This document shows positions 16,345 through 26,091 of a stretch of 64,000 bases of DNA, in pieces. Origin of the DNA: Saprospiraceae bacterium (GTDB lineage: Bacteria > Bacteroidota > Bacteroidia > Chitinophagales > Saprospiraceae); assembly GCA_958295895.1 (NCBI GenBank), contig CATQHI010000008.1, positions 1 through 64,000 on the forward strand, in the 5' to 3' direction. Below the pieces are notes generated by a model, which had not been told where the DNA came from, did no database searches, and saw only the letters and a program-made list of their open reading frames with translations. A program made the position numbers and the translations under genes. Position 1 is the first letter of the stretch. The number at the start of each line of letters is the position of its first letter.

Positions 16345-16462
16345 TTGCTTATTTTATTGCGGCTGAAGTATATACCGCAGTTATACTAATACGCAGTATC
16401 CAAATTCAAATATTATATGTTTGTATAAATTTTAATCACTTACTTAAACTTGAGTCTTTAAC

Positions 16463-16819
16463 CTAATCTAAAGTAGGTATCTGATATGTATCACGAAAAT
16501 CGCCTTTGTTGGTGCAAGTATTCTGCCCCCAGCAGCATTCTAAAATAATTTTTTGGCCACCGCGCAACCGATCCAAATTCTCTACCTCGATCACGATGTT
16601 CCAATCAAAAAGCACTCGATTACGATAGACATAAGAACCCCTCCCGCGATCATAGCAAATCTCCGCCCCAAAGTCCTCCAATTCCTGTTTTAGGTTAGTT
16701 ATCGTCCGCACACTCACCCCAAGCCGCTCCGCTAACTCCTCCCGATTGCCCGTTGCCTTCCGGCGTATCAGCGCATCCAACCGGTCCAGTTGCCGCAGTC
16801 GTTCGATTAGGTAGCTCAT
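16463..16819 (-). CDS. HTH-domain protein with Gly-Gly/Cys tail
   Basis: The 118-aa product has a winged HTH of the DeoR/HTH_11 type at residues 1-60 (RLDALIRRKATGNREELAER, LGVSVRTITNLKQELEDFGA). After YDRGRGSYVYRN the tail contains LRGG and then Cys residues (ECCWGQNTCTN). It starts 3 bases after the HlyD stop and is the last gene of the exporter operon. Similar HTH proteins sit beside peptide-export genes in Bacteroidota, so it may regulate this cluster. The tail looks superficially like a peptide core, but an HTH leader would be unusual. Confidence 0.75.
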   Translation of the reverse strand: MSYLIERLRQLDRLDALIRRKATGNREELAERLGVSVRTITNLKQELEDFGAEICYDRGRGSYVYRNRVLFDWNIVIEVENLDRLRGGQKIILECCWGQNTCTNKGDFRDTYQIPTLD

Positions 16820-16822
16820 AGG

Positions 16823-18121
16823 TCAACGATTTTCACTCAGGTTAAAAAATTGGTCCAGCAGCCGCTCCAGCAGCGTCCGCTCTTCTGTGATGATGCGGGC
16901 CGTGCCCGTCAGGTTATACTGAAAGGACAGCAGCCGCCCGTAAGACGACACCAAACTATCCGGAAGCAATACCGTAGCCTGCCGTCCGTAGCGCTGTTCT
17001 GCGTCCGGTAAGGCAACTGGATCGATGGTGAGCACTTCTCCAAACAGCTGCCCAAACTCCCGTGACGGGTAAGCATCCAACGCCAGCAACACTTCATCCC
17101 CCAGCGCTACCCTACCCTCTCCCTCCGGTGGTAGCCGGAGCCGGGCCACTTTTCGCGATCCGCCCCGTGCCGGTATGATGAAGCCCAGCGGTACTGAGGA
17201 TGACACTAATGCCCCCTCCCTCACCTCCGGTAGCCAATCGATTGTACCCGCCTCGCGTGCGATCACAAATTGATCAAGTGCAAACCGGTCAAGCGTAGCT
17301 ACTAGTACCTGTCGTTGCAGGTTCCACCGGCGATCAAACTCCGCAAGCCTCTCGCGGTGATCCAGCTCAAGTTGCAGAATCTGCTGACGGAGTTGGTTCA
17401 CCCGCAGCGAGTTTTGTACATCTCCCGCCACCAGCACTTCCCGCTGCCGTAGTGCACCAATGGTTTGTTCCTCGATAGCCTCCGCTTCCTGCTTACTGAT
17501 AAGCTCCTGCTCCTCCATCGTACGCGCCCGTTCGACGTTCATCCGTTTGTAGCCGAGCTCCCGGTCATACAGGTCCACCTGTCGTTGCAATGAGCCACTC
17601 AAACGGCCCGCCTCTTCAACCTCCCGCTCTAGCGCGGCTACTTGCTCCGTTACGCCATTAGTTTGCAGATAGCTCTGCCGGCCCTTACGTATACCCTGTA
17701 GTTCACTTACCACTGGCGCGATAACGGAAGGATAGTTCTGATCGGTAGCGGACGTCTCGTCGCTGTCTTCTTCCTCGAGCCAGGCACGCAATTGCCTAGT
17801 AGTTCGCCAGTTCCCATCGCTACGGAACACCATTAGTGTATCGCCCACCGCTATGGGTTGCCGGTCTTCTACCAGTATAGCTTCCACATAGTTGCCCGCA
17901 CCTGCGTGTACCGCCAAAGGAACCGTCTCCGTTTGCAGCACGAAGGGCGCCTCCACCCGCTCCGGATACCGAATAACGGCCGCTAGCCCCAGTACCACCG
18001 CTACCGTCAGCGCGATCACGGTCAGTCCCGAACGCAGCAGCCAGCCCGGCGGCCGACCCAGCATGTCCTGGATGGCGGAGTCGCGGTACTGCGCGTCGGA
18101 TATGAGGGTAGTCTCTGGCAT
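16823..18121 (-). CDS. HlyD-family periplasmic adaptor
   Basis: The 432-aa product has a cytoplasmic start, one TM segment (GLTVIALTVAVVLGLAAVI, about residues 32-50), then the split biotinyl-lipoyl/β-barrel domain (VEAILVEDRQPIAVGDTLMV) around a long α-hairpin (about residues 145-260, with EEAGRLSGSLQRQVDLYDRE). A C-terminal β-rich part follows (EGRVALGDEVLLALDAYPSR). It would join the inner-membrane ABC exporter to an outer-membrane channel. It lies 3 bases from both neighbours in one operon: exporter, adaptor, HTH protein. Its GC content is higher than that of the RiPP genes. Confidence 0.9.
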   Translation of the reverse strand: MPETTLISDAQYRDSAIQDMLGRPPGWLLRSGLTVIALTVAVVLGLAAVIRYPERVEAPFVLQTETVPLAVHAGAGNYVEAILVEDRQPIAVGDTLMVFRSDGNWRTTRQLRAWLEEEDSDETSATDQNYPSVIAPVVSELQGIRKGRQSYLQTNGVTEQVAALEREVEEAGRLSGSLQRQVDLYDRELGYKRMNVERARTMEEQELISKQEAEAIEEQTIGALRQREVLVAGDVQNSLRVNQLRQQILQLELDHRERLAEFDRRWNLQRQVLVATLDRFALDQFVIAREAGTIDWLPEVREGALVSSSVPLGFIIPARGGSRKVARLRLPPEGEGRVALGDEVLLALDAYPSREFGQLFGEVLTIDPVALPDAEQRYGRQATVLLPDSLVSSYGRLLSFQYNLTGTARIITEERTLLERLLDQFFNLSENR

Positions 18122-18124
18122 GGC

Positions 18125-20320
18125 TTAGTTTCCGAGTTCGAGTTGGTTCTTGACTAGGGTGTAGTACTGGCCCCGTGCGGCGGTGAGCTCCTGGTGAGTC
18201 CCTTCTTCCACTACTCGGCCCGCCTCGAGCACCACGATCTTATCGGCGTGAGAAACCGTAGAGAGCCGGTGCGCAACCACCACAACGGTCTTGCCCGCTA
18301 AGAACTCGTCCAGCCGGTTTACGATGGTCCGCTCGTTATTGGCATCGAGGGAGTTGGTCGCCTCGTCCAGAAAGACGTAGCTCGGATCCTTATATACCGC
18401 CCGGGCAATGAGGAGTCGTTGCCGCTGCCCCTGACTCACGCCGTTGCCCCGCGCCCCGATCATGGTATTCACCCCCAGCGGTAACTCCTGAACAAAGTCC
18501 TCGATGTTAGCCACGTGCAGCGCCTCATTGAGCCGGTCCGTCTGCGGCCAGTCATCGCTCTCACTCACATTGTTGGCAATCGTATCGGAGAAGATGAAGC
18601 CCTCCTGCATCACCACCCCGCAGTGGTCACGCCAGGCCTGCTGATCGAACTGACCGACGTCGCGCTGCCCCACCGTGATCTTCCCCTTCGTTGGCGGATA
18701 AAAGCCCAGCAGTAGCTTCAGCAGGGTCGTTTTACCACTACCACTCGTTCCCACGATGGCCGTCACCTTACCCTGCGGTATGACCAGGTCAACCTCCTGC
18801 AATACCTCCTCTGCCAGCGCATTGTACCGAAAACTCACCCTATGAAACTCAAGGTCCCCCTCCCTGGGCGGGGCCGCAGGTGCGGTGGACGTAGAAGCAA
18901 GCGCATCCTCCTCCGCGACCGCATGTATCTCCCCGAGTCGGTCCAGACTAATCTTGGCATCCTGCCCGGAACGAACGAACTGGATCATCTGCTCCAGCGG
19001 ACCGTTCAGCTGTCCTATTATATACTGTATCGCCAGCATCATACCGAGCGTCAGCTCCCCCCGGATCACGCCGGTAGCCGCGATGACGGTGATGACAATG
19101 TTCTTAGTCTGGTTGATGGTAGAGCCACCCGCCTCCTGCCACTGCCCGATCCGCAGGGCGCTCATCTGTACCCGGAAGAGCTTCGCCTGGATTTCGGCCC
19201 ACCGCCACCGCCGCTTCAGCTGACTGCCCTGGAGCTTGATCTCCGTCATGCCCTGTACGATCTCGATCAGGGAGTCCTGGGTAGCAGAGTTTTGCTGGAA
19301 GGCGCGGTAGTCGATCTCTTTGCGCAGCCGGAGGAAGAAGGCGATCCAGCCGAAGTACAGCACGGAAGCACCTAGAAAGATGGCGAAAATCGTGGTAGAA
19401 TAATAGAGCAGGACGACGCTAAAGGCCAGCAAATTGAAGATCGCCAGAATGGCCCCCAGCGTGGACTGGGTAAGGAAGGCCTCGATCCTGCGGTGGTCGC
19501 CAATGCGCTGTAGCAGATCGCCCGTCATCTTCGTATCGAAGTAGCCTAGGGGCAGCCGCATCAACTTCACTAGAAAATCACTAATCAGTGCTACGTTAAG
19601 CCGGATGCCAATGTGCAACAGAATCCAGCTCTGAATAAAACGCACCCCGGTGGAGGTCAGAAACAGCATCAACTGACCGATCAGAATCAGGTAGATGAAG
19701 CCGATATCCTGATTGACGATGCCCGTATCGACGATAGCCTGCGTCAGGAAGGGGAACAGCAGGGCCAGTACGGAGCTCACCGCCAGACCGATACCAAGCT
19801 GCCAGCCCAGTTTGTGGTAGGGCCGTAGGTAGTTCAGCACGAACGACAGACTCAACTTGTCGCTCGGCGGCTCTTCGGAGGTATAAAAAGACGGGGTAGT
19901 TTCGACGATAAGCGCAATGCCCTTCCCGTTATCACTCTCCCACCCCCGTAAGAAATCTTGCACCGGCAGCTTGTGCTTCCCATCGGCGGGATCCGAAATC
20001 CATACGTACTTCTTACTCGCACGGTACACTACGACAAAGTGATTCTGGTTCCAGTGCACGATGGCGGGAAAGGGTGCTCGGAGAAGGTCCGGTTGACTGC
20101 CTCGCGCGCTGAATTGCACCTTCACGGCCATCGTCCGTAGACCCACCCGCTCGGCGGCCTTGCTGATACCCTTTAGGCTCACCCCCTCCCGACTAATGAA
20201 AGAGACCGACCGCAACCAGGGCAGCGGATAGTAGCGCCCGTGATACTTGAGCACCATCTGTAGACAGGCCGGACCGCAGTCCATACTATCCAGTTGGGGG
20301 TAGAAGGGGAAAGCTCCCAC
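18125..20320 (-). CDS. Peptidase-containing ABC exporter (C39 peptidase, PCAT)
   Basis: The 731-aa product combines three parts. Residues 1-140 are a C39 bacteriocin-processing peptidase with the catalytic Cys15 in MDCGPACLQMVL, His94 in NQNHFVVVYR and Asp110 in WISDPADGKHKL. An exporter TM domain spans about residues 165-430. An ABC ATPase follows with Walker A GTSGSGKTT, signature VSQGQRQR, Walker B YVFLDEATNSLD and the H-loop AHRLST. Such proteins cut leaders after Gly-Gly and export the core. The only Gly-Gly precursor visible is at 9772-10023. Start is GTG at 20320. The linker between TM and ATPase domains contains a copy of the 18-nt element (18866-18883), read as TAPAAPP. Confidence 0.93.
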   Translation of the reverse strand: MGAFPFYPQLDSMDCGPACLQMVLKYHGRYYPLPWLRSVSFISREGVSLKGISKAAERVGLRTMAVKVQFSARGSQPDLLRAPFPAIVHWNQNHFVVVYRASKKYVWISDPADGKHKLPVQDFLRGWESDNGKGIALIVETTPSFYTSEEPPSDKLSLSFVLNYLRPYHKLGWQLGIGLAVSSVLALLFPFLTQAIVDTGIVNQDIGFIYLILIGQLMLFLTSTGVRFIQSWILLHIGIRLNVALISDFLVKLMRLPLGYFDTKMTGDLLQRIGDHRRIEAFLTQSTLGAILAIFNLLAFSVVLLYYSTTIFAIFLGASVLYFGWIAFFLRLRKEIDYRAFQQNSATQDSLIEIVQGMTEIKLQGSQLKRRWRWAEIQAKLFRVQMSALRIGQWQEAGGSTINQTKNIVITVIAATGVIRGELTLGMMLAIQYIIGQLNGPLEQMIQFVRSGQDAKISLDRLGEIHAVAEEDALASTSTAPAAPPREGDLEFHRVSFRYNALAEEVLQEVDLVIPQGKVTAIVGTSGSGKTTLLKLLLGFYPPTKGKITVGQRDVGQFDQQAWRDHCGVVMQEGFIFSDTIANNVSESDDWPQTDRLNEALHVANIEDFVQELPLGVNTMIGARGNGVSQGQRQRLLIARAVYKDPSYVFLDEATNSLDANNERTIVNRLDEFLAGKTVVVVAHRLSTVSHADKIVVLEAGRVVEEGTHQELTAARGQYYTLVKNQLELGN
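18866..18883 (-). repeat. 18-nt GC-rich dispersed element, site 4 (inside coding sequence)
   Basis: GGGCGGGGCCGCAGGTGC lies in the variable linker just before the ATPase domain of the exporter, a place that tolerates insertion. Confidence 0.6.
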
Positions 20321-20675
20321 AGGGGTGGAGGTTAGGAGAGTGTGTTGTTCGGGGGGCAGATAAACATCCGCAGCCCATCACTTCCGGGTAGACCACTGCA
20401 GTGCCTTTAAAATACGCTACTACTTCCCACTGAGTTAGGCACAACTGAGCTTACTGTAAAGTCCACAACAGCCATCTTATTAGTTTCAACAATCAACAAA
20501 CTGTTGACTATCAAACACTTACCTAAGTAAGAATGACTTTTGCATATGGACTTTAGAAATATGAATCATACAAACTTTAACGTTTCACCCCCAAATATTA
20601 TGCTTCACCGCACTACTCTTACCGCACCAGCGACCCCGCCCTCTACCACATCCCCCGTCCCCAAATCCCCCTACC
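20321..20675. other. Intergenic region upstream of the exporter operon
   Basis: The region is gene-free and partly AT-rich (20440-20610). It probably holds the exporter operon promoter. TAATATTTG on the minus strand near 20600 is similar to the -7 box but imperfect. No operator or terminator was recognised. Confidence 0.4.
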
Positions 20676-21395
20676 CTACCCCCACTTCCCCAACTGCCGC
20701 ACCATAGCCCGCATATCCTTAGGTAGCTCCGCCTCAAAACGCAGCCACTCCCCCGTCACCGGATGCGCGAAACCCAACCGCGAGGCATGCAACGGCACCC
20801 GCGCAAGCAGCGGCCGCTCCTCCTCATGCTTCCCCTTGTTGTAGCGGCGGCCCTTGAGCTCGGAAAGGAAAAACTCCGTACGCTTGCCGTAGAACGGATC
20901 GACCAGCAGCGGATGGCCGATGTACGCCAAATGCACCCGGATCTGGTGCGTACGCCCGGTAAAGATCTGCACCCCCACCAGACTGAACTTACCGAGCACC
21001 TCCATGACCTTATAGTCGGTACGGGCGAACTTGCCGCCGCGGTTCGAGACCAGCATCTGGCCCACCTTGCTGGGGTGGGGCGCGATGGGCTCGTCAATGG
21101 TGGCCTCGTCGGGATCGGGCACGCCATCGACCAGGGCCAGGTAGACCTTCTCCACGTCGCGGGCCTCGAACTGCATACTTAAGGAGCGGTGGGCCTCCGG
21201 GGTGCGGGCAAAGACGAGCAGGCCGGTGGTGGGCCGGTCCAGGCGGTGCACGGGAATGACCTGCCCGTACTGCTCGCTGAGAAGCTGCTTGAGGTTGGGC
21301 AGGTCGGGATCGTGGCGGTCGGGGACGGTGAGCAGGTCGGCGGGCTTATCGACGACGAGGAGGTGGGGGTCTTGGTGGAGGAGGGGGAGCTTCAT
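20676..21395 (-). CDS. RluA-family pseudouridine synthase
   Basis: The 239-aa product has the RluA/RluD core: LLVVDKPADLLTVPD, the catalytic motif HRLDRPTTGLLVFA with the nucleophilic Asp, and the GRTHQIRVHLAYIGHPLL motif. It converts uridine to pseudouridine in RNA, but the target (23S rRNA or tRNA) cannot be told. There is no S4 domain, and the length suits the RluA/YqcB type. Start ATG at 21395. It is divergent from the secreted-protein gene at 21515, sharing an intergenic stretch with an 18-nt element. Confidence 0.9.
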   Translation of the reverse strand: MKLPLLHQDPHLLVVDKPADLLTVPDRHDPDLPNLKQLLSEQYGQVIPVHRLDRPTTGLLVFARTPEAHRSLSMQFEARDVEKVYLALVDGVPDPDEATIDEPIAPHPSKVGQMLVSNRGGKFARTDYKVMEVLGKFSLVGVQIFTGRTHQIRVHLAYIGHPLLVDPFYGKRTEFFLSELKGRRYNKGKHEEERPLLARVPLHASRLGFAHPVTGEWLRFEAELPKDMRAMVRQLGKWG

Positions 21396-21446
21396 GGAAT
21401 GTAAAGATTGGGGCGGGCGGCAAAGATGGCACCAAGCCTACCACTA

Positions 21447-21464
21447 GGGCGGGGCCGCAGGTGC
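21447..21464 (-). repeat. 18-nt GC-rich dispersed element, site 5
   Basis: GGGCGGGGCCGCAGGTGC, between two divergent genes, 50 bases before the ATG at 21515. CAAATTTG follows it within a few bases. Confidence 0.65.
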
Positions 21465-21514
21465 AACAAATTTGACGTTTGACCATTATCTTATTTACGA
21501 AATAAACCACTTTT

Positions 21515-23631
21515 ATGGCTTACTTTACCCGATTAGGGCTGCTCCTGGTAGCTCCCCTATGCTATTGCACTACCGGCTACGCGCAATCCTCCCCGACACC
21601 TGGTTAGAAGCCGAATGTACCGTACTGGTCGGTTCAGACTACGTGCCGAGGCGCGATTACACCGCCTCCAATAAGCGCTACGTGACCCCGCGCCGGAAGG
21701 AAGACGGTACGCCGATTCCCCCCACGGAAGACTTCCTCCGCTACTCCGTTTACCTCGACGAACTCCCGGACTCCTCGGCGAGTCTGGCGGTATACGGACG
21801 GCTGCGGACCATCCTGTCCGCCACCGATTTTCTCCGCGTACGCATCAACAGCAGAGCCTGGACCACCTTCGCCGGTAGCCTGGCGGTGGCCGATACCTTC
21901 GCCTGGTACGCCGCCCCGGTCCGACTGACCGGCCTGGAGCAGGGCTTCAATATTCTGGACGTGGCCCTGCCCCAGCCCGGCACCCAGCTCGATAATATCT
22001 TCACTACCATCACCGACCGGGTGCCTACCGGACTCGGCGGACCGCCGGCAAACTGTGATGCCTCCGAGCTCAACCTGCCCCCGGTCGCCATCGCCCGGGC
22101 CGAGCCGGACGGTGGCACGGCACCGCTGACGGTGCTGCTCGACGGTAGCCAGTCCTTCGACGACGACGGTGTCATCAAATCCTACACCTGGGCCTGGGCC
22201 GGCGGGGGCTACGCCACCGGTGCTACCCCCACGGTCACCCTCGCAGCCGGTACCTATACCCTCACCCTTACCGTGACCGACGACTTCGGGGCCAGCGCCA
22301 CGAGTGAGGTTACGATCCCCGTGATCGACCTAGAAACTACCCCCGACACCCAGCCGGAGACCGCCTTCTGGCTGGAAGCCGAATGTGCCGCAGTAGGGGA
22401 ATACTGGACCACCGTGCAGCCCGACCTGGTATCGGGCGGTCAGGCCGTAGTAGTCCGGAAACTAAACGCCCGGGCCACGCCCCCCGCCGACCTACCCGCC
22501 AACCGCGTACGCTTCACCCTCGACCGGGTACTGCCCGGTAGCTACCACCTCTTTGCCCGCATCGACGCCCCCGACAACCACAGCGACTCCTACTGGGTAC
22601 GCATCAACGGGGGACCGTGGTTCAGCTGGTCGAGCGGGATGCACCAGGGCCTGGGCTACGTCTGGAACCGCTACCCCGCCGGCACCATCGACCTGGCGGC
22701 CGGCACCAACTACATCGATTTCGCCTTCCGCGAGGCCGGTACCGCCCTGGATAAGCTCCACCTCAACCAGACGGGCGCGCTCCCCTCCGGCTACGGCACC
22801 GTAGCCACCAACTGTAGCCTCATCACGGAGGCGGATACCCGCTTTTCCCTGGAGGCCGAGTGCGCACAGCGCGGCGCGGGCTGGCAACCCGTCACCAGCC
22901 CCCTGGCCTCCGGCGAGAAGTATACGGTATTCCTGGGGCCTAACGGGCTGGATGTACCTGCCACCGTCGATCCGCGCCGGGCCCTCACCTTCCCGATCAA
23001 CGTCACTAAGGCCGCCACCTACTTCGGCTTCATTCGCCTTGACGCGCCCGATCCCGGCAGCAATTCCCTCTGGCTGCGCGTCGACGCCGGCACCTGGATC
23101 AAGATGAACCAGGAGATTAGCGGCGATCCCCTACGCACTGACGGTTTCGCCTGGCGCGCAGTGGCCGACGCCGGCCTGCCCGTTTCCTTCGATCTTGGGG
23201 TAGGCCCCCACACGATCACGGTGGTCAACCGCGAGTCCAATACCCGGCTCGATAAGCTGTACCTGTCCACCGCCCCCATGCTTCCCGACGGTCTCGGCAT
23301 CCCGGCCACCAACTGTAGCACGCCGCCCCCCGTGGTGAGCTTCCCGGGCGGACCGCTCGGACCCGCCGTCCGTCTACCCGTCGCGGACCTATCCATCTAC
23401 CCTAACCCTACGCACTCCACCCTTTCCCTGCGGCGGTCGAGCGAGTATACGGGCCCGGTCACCATCCGGATTTCCGACTTTACCGGTCGCCAGTTGCGTC
23501 TGTTGTCCGTCGACAAGCCGGGCACCCAACTTACACAGACCCTCGACCTGAGTGACCTGCCCGCCGGCATGTATCGCCTACAGCTATTGGAGGGCCGGCA
23601 GCCTACCGTGGTGCCCTTCGTTAAACAGTAG
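21515..23631 (+). pseudogene. T9SS-secreted protein with CBM-like modules and PKD domain, signal peptide frameshifted off
   Basis: The ATG at 21515 encodes a clear signal peptide (MAYFTRLGLLLVAPLCYCTT, then GYAQ), but this frame stops at TAG within about 30 codons. The mature part (DTWLEAECTVLVGSDYVPR onward) is in another frame. One extra C in the cctcccc run at about 21590-21596 would join them, as in the intact paralogue at 24074. The mature part has three WLEAEC/FSLEAEC modules of about 150 residues (carbohydrate-binding, CBM6-like), with a PKD domain after the first (APLTVLLDGSQSFDDDGVI). A T9SS sorting domain ends it (SIYPNPTHSTLSL to PFVKQ). The protein would be a secreted, surface-attached glycan binder. 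It is either a real defect or a homopolymer error. Confidence 0.8.
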
Positions 23632-23660
23632 GTCGTTCCCGTCAAACATATCGCGCAGGT

Positions 23661-23679
23661 GGGCGGTACACGCAGGTGC
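23661..23679 (-). repeat. 18-nt element variant, site 6 (19 nt)
   Basis: GGGCGGTACACGCAGGTGC keeps both ends of the element with a changed middle. It lies 26 bases before the ATG at 23706. Confidence 0.45.
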
Positions 23680-23705
23680 AACCGCAATCGAAACGCACAA
23701 GTCCC

Positions 23706-23966
23706 ATGGTCGAAGCCCTCATCAACGCCACCGTCGCCAGCCTCCGTCGCCCCGAAAATCGGGAAAACGGCATCACGGCCGCCATCCTGCAGTTTCTCCA
23801 ACCGGCCTTTGCGGAGCATAAGAAGGAGTTTGCCCGCCTGGAGGGCGACCCCACGAGCGCCGATAGCAGCCGGCTGGTACATACCCGCCTCGACGATTAC
23901 CTCACCGGCGAGCCCGACCGGATCGAGGAGCTGGAGGATATCCTGGATCGGGAGGACGGGGTGTAG
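23706..23966 (+). CDS. Small acidic hypothetical protein (86 aa)
   Basis: From ATG at 23706 the product is a helical, acidic protein: MVEALINATVASLRRPENRE at the start, and a C-terminal run of acidic residues (LTGEPDRIEELEDILDREDG). There is no signal peptide or membrane segment. The longer frame to GTG at 23676 would start inside a repeat and is less likely. It lies between the two paralogous T9SS proteins. No family recognised. Confidence 0.6.
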   Translation: MVEALINATVASLRRPENRENGITAAILQFLQPAFAEHKKEFARLEGDPTSADSSRLVHTRLDDYLTGEPDRIEELEDILDREDGV

Positions 23967-24073
23967 CCGGTACGCATAGCTTTAGGTAGACAGTCCGTAT
24001 CTTGGCTGGACTTCCCCGTAGCCACTCCTTGGTCGGGGAGCCCTCTCATGTTACCTACCTAAACCTACCCTAC

Positions 24074-25933
24074 GTGCATTTCTCTACCTCCCGGTGGCTG
24101 CTCCTGGCGGCCCTCTACTGCGTTACCCCTTCCCTCCTACTGGCCCAGCTTCCACTTAGCGCCTACCTCGAGCCCGAGTGCTTCGACCTGAGCGGGACGA
24201 ATTTTTTCGTGGCCACCGACGCCCTGGCCTCCAACGGCCGCTACGTAGCCTACCAGGTGCCCCCGCCCGGTCAGGAGCCGCAACTACGCACCTTTCGCCG
24301 TACCCTCGATTTCGGACGGGGCCCGGAGCTCGACATCCCCTTCATCGAGCTGCTGAGCCTCAACGTCTACGGTCGGCTCCGCGCCACGGAGGCTAGCAAA
24401 AGTTACCTGGAGGTGCGGGTCAACGAGGGGGAATGGTTCACCTTCGAGGGTTCGATTGCCCCCACCGACGACTTCGAGTGGATCGCCGCCCCGAACCGTC
24501 TGACCGGACTACGCTCCGGCATCAACACCTTCGATATCCGCATCCGGCAGCGGGGCACCCAGCTCGACAAGATCTTCGTGACCCTCACCGGTGAGGTACC
24601 CACGGGCCCGGGCGATGAGGCCATCAACTGCGAGGGCATCGACTTCGAGCCGGCACCGATCGCCGAGTACTGGCTCGAAGCCGAATGCGCCACGGTGGGT
24701 GCGGCCTGGGAAACCATCGTTACCGATCGGGCGGCTGCCGATCAGGCCGTTTCGGCCACCGCGAGCTCCCGGCCCAGCCCCCCCGCCGACGTAGCGGCCA
24801 GCCGCGTACGCTTCACCCTAGAGAACCCGACCGGGGGCGACTATAGCCTTTTTGCCCGCGTCAACGCCCCCAGTGGCCAGAGCGACTCCTACTGGGTGCG
24901 CGTCAACGACGGGGAGTGGTACCCCTGGTCGCGGGGCTTCCGCCAGGGACAGGGATTCCGGTGGAAGCGCTACCCCGACGGGCCGGTCAGTCTGCAGGCG
25001 GGCACCAACACCATCGACTTCGCCTTTCGCGAGGCCGGTACGCAGCTCGATAAACTGCACCTGAATACCACCGGTATTCGCCCCCCCGTCACAGACTTTG
25101 GTGCGACCGGCACAAACTGCGATGCCGTAGCCCCGCCCACCTTTGCCTTCGAGGCCGAGTGCGCCGTGCGGGGCGCCGGCTGGGTACCCCTCACTAGTTC
25201 GACGGCTTCTAACGACAAGGCCATGGTTTTCCTCGGCCCCAATAGCCTGGCCGAGCCCACGGGTGAGCTGAACGACCGTGCGCTGGTCTTTGCATTCAAC
25301 GTCCCCGCCCCCACCACCTACTACGGCTTCCTGCGGCTGGATGCTCCCAGTCTGGGCAGCAATTCCTTCTGGGTACGCATTGACGGAAGCGACTGGATCA
25401 AGCTGTGGAAAGAAGCCGACGGCAGCCCCCTGCGCACCGACGGACTGGAGTGGCGTGCGCTGACCGATGATGGGCAGCCCGTCTCCTTCGACCTGACCGC
25501 CGGGCCGCACACCGTTACGGTGGTGAATCGGGAGTCTGGTACGCGTCTGGATAAGCTTATTCTCTCGGCTAGTGACGTGCTTCCTACCGGTCTGGGTGCG
25601 CCGGCCGCTGGCTGTACCACCCGGCCGCCGGTCATTCCTTTTCCTCAGACTCCGGCTCCAGCCGCCTATAGTGCTCCGGCCGCTGCTGAGGTGGCTGTTT
25701 ACCCTAATCCAGCCACCACCGAGTTAACGCTGGAGCTTACTACTGCGTACGTGGGGCGGGTGACTGTGCGGGTGGTTGATGGTATGGGTCGTGCGGTGCG
25801 GCAGTTGGTGGTTGAGAAGGCTGTCGGGGAACTGCGTGCAGGGATTGATGTGGGTGATTTGCCTGGTGGGGTGTATCGGCTGCAGGTGCTGCAGGGGCAG
25901 GAGACTACGGTTGTGCCCTTCCTTAAACAGTAG
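24074..25933 (+). CDS. T9SS-secreted protein with three CBM-like modules
   Basis: From GTG at 24074 the product (619 aa) starts with a signal peptide (HFSTSRWLLLAALYCVTPSL, then LLAQ). Three modules follow, each opening with an L-E-P/A-E-C motif: AYLEPECFDLSGTNFFVATD, YWLEAECATVGAAWETI and FAFEAECAVRGAGWVPL. Each ends with a TQLDKI/TRLDKL motif and a late Cys. The C-terminus (EVAVYPNPATTELTLELTTA to PFLKQ) is a type IX secretion sorting domain. It is a close paralogue of the 21515 gene but lacks the PKD domain. It probably binds glycans on the surface. A TATCTTGG box at 23998 may be its promoter. Confidence 0.85.
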   Translation: MHFSTSRWLLLAALYCVTPSLLLAQLPLSAYLEPECFDLSGTNFFVATDALASNGRYVAYQVPPPGQEPQLRTFRRTLDFGRGPELDIPFIELLSLNVYGRLRATEASKSYLEVRVNEGEWFTFEGSIAPTDDFEWIAAPNRLTGLRSGINTFDIRIRQRGTQLDKIFVTLTGEVPTGPGDEAINCEGIDFEPAPIAEYWLEAECATVGAAWETIVTDRAAADQAVSATASSRPSPPADVAASRVRFTLENPTGGDYSLFARVNAPSGQSDSYWVRVNDGEWYPWSRGFRQGQGFRWKRYPDGPVSLQAGTNTIDFAFREAGTQLDKLHLNTTGIRPPVTDFGATGTNCDAVAPPTFAFEAECAVRGAGWVPLTSSTASNDKAMVFLGPNSLAEPTGELNDRALVFAFNVPAPTTYYGFLRLDAPSLGSNSFWVRIDGSDWIKLWKEADGSPLRTDGLEWRALTDDGQPVSFDLTAGPHTVTVVNRESGTRLDKLILSASDVLPTGLGAPAAGCTTRPPVIPFPQTPAPAAYSAPAAAEVAVYPNPATTELTLELTTAYVGRVTVRVVDGMGRAVRQLVVEKAVGELRAGIDVGDLPGGVYRLQVLQGQETTVVPFLKQ

Positions 25934-25971
25934 CACAGAGCCCAGCGCAGTCGTAGACTGCTTGCCACAGC

Positions 25972-26017
25972 GCTGCCGGAGGGCTTACACCAGGGGCCCC
26001 TCCCCCTGCTGACGCGG
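25972..26017 (+). repeat. Dispersed GC-rich repeat, copy A
   Basis: CGCTGCCGGAGGGCTTACAC followed by CAGGGGCCCCTCCCCC and a GACGCGG end. It matches the copy at 41511-41557 (other strand) at most positions and the core copy inside the kinase gene at 54711-54745. Confidence 0.7.
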
Positions 26018-26091
26018 TACTTGTGGATAACTTTTTGTTTGAAAAAGGCGTTTTCTAGCTACCTTGCCAGGGCCGAAAACCACCCCGTCCC

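Noticed and set aside
16734-16819. HTH protein considered as a second RiPP precursor
   Set aside because: Its first 60 residues form a good helix-turn-helix and it is far longer than a leader; kept as a regulator with an odd tail.
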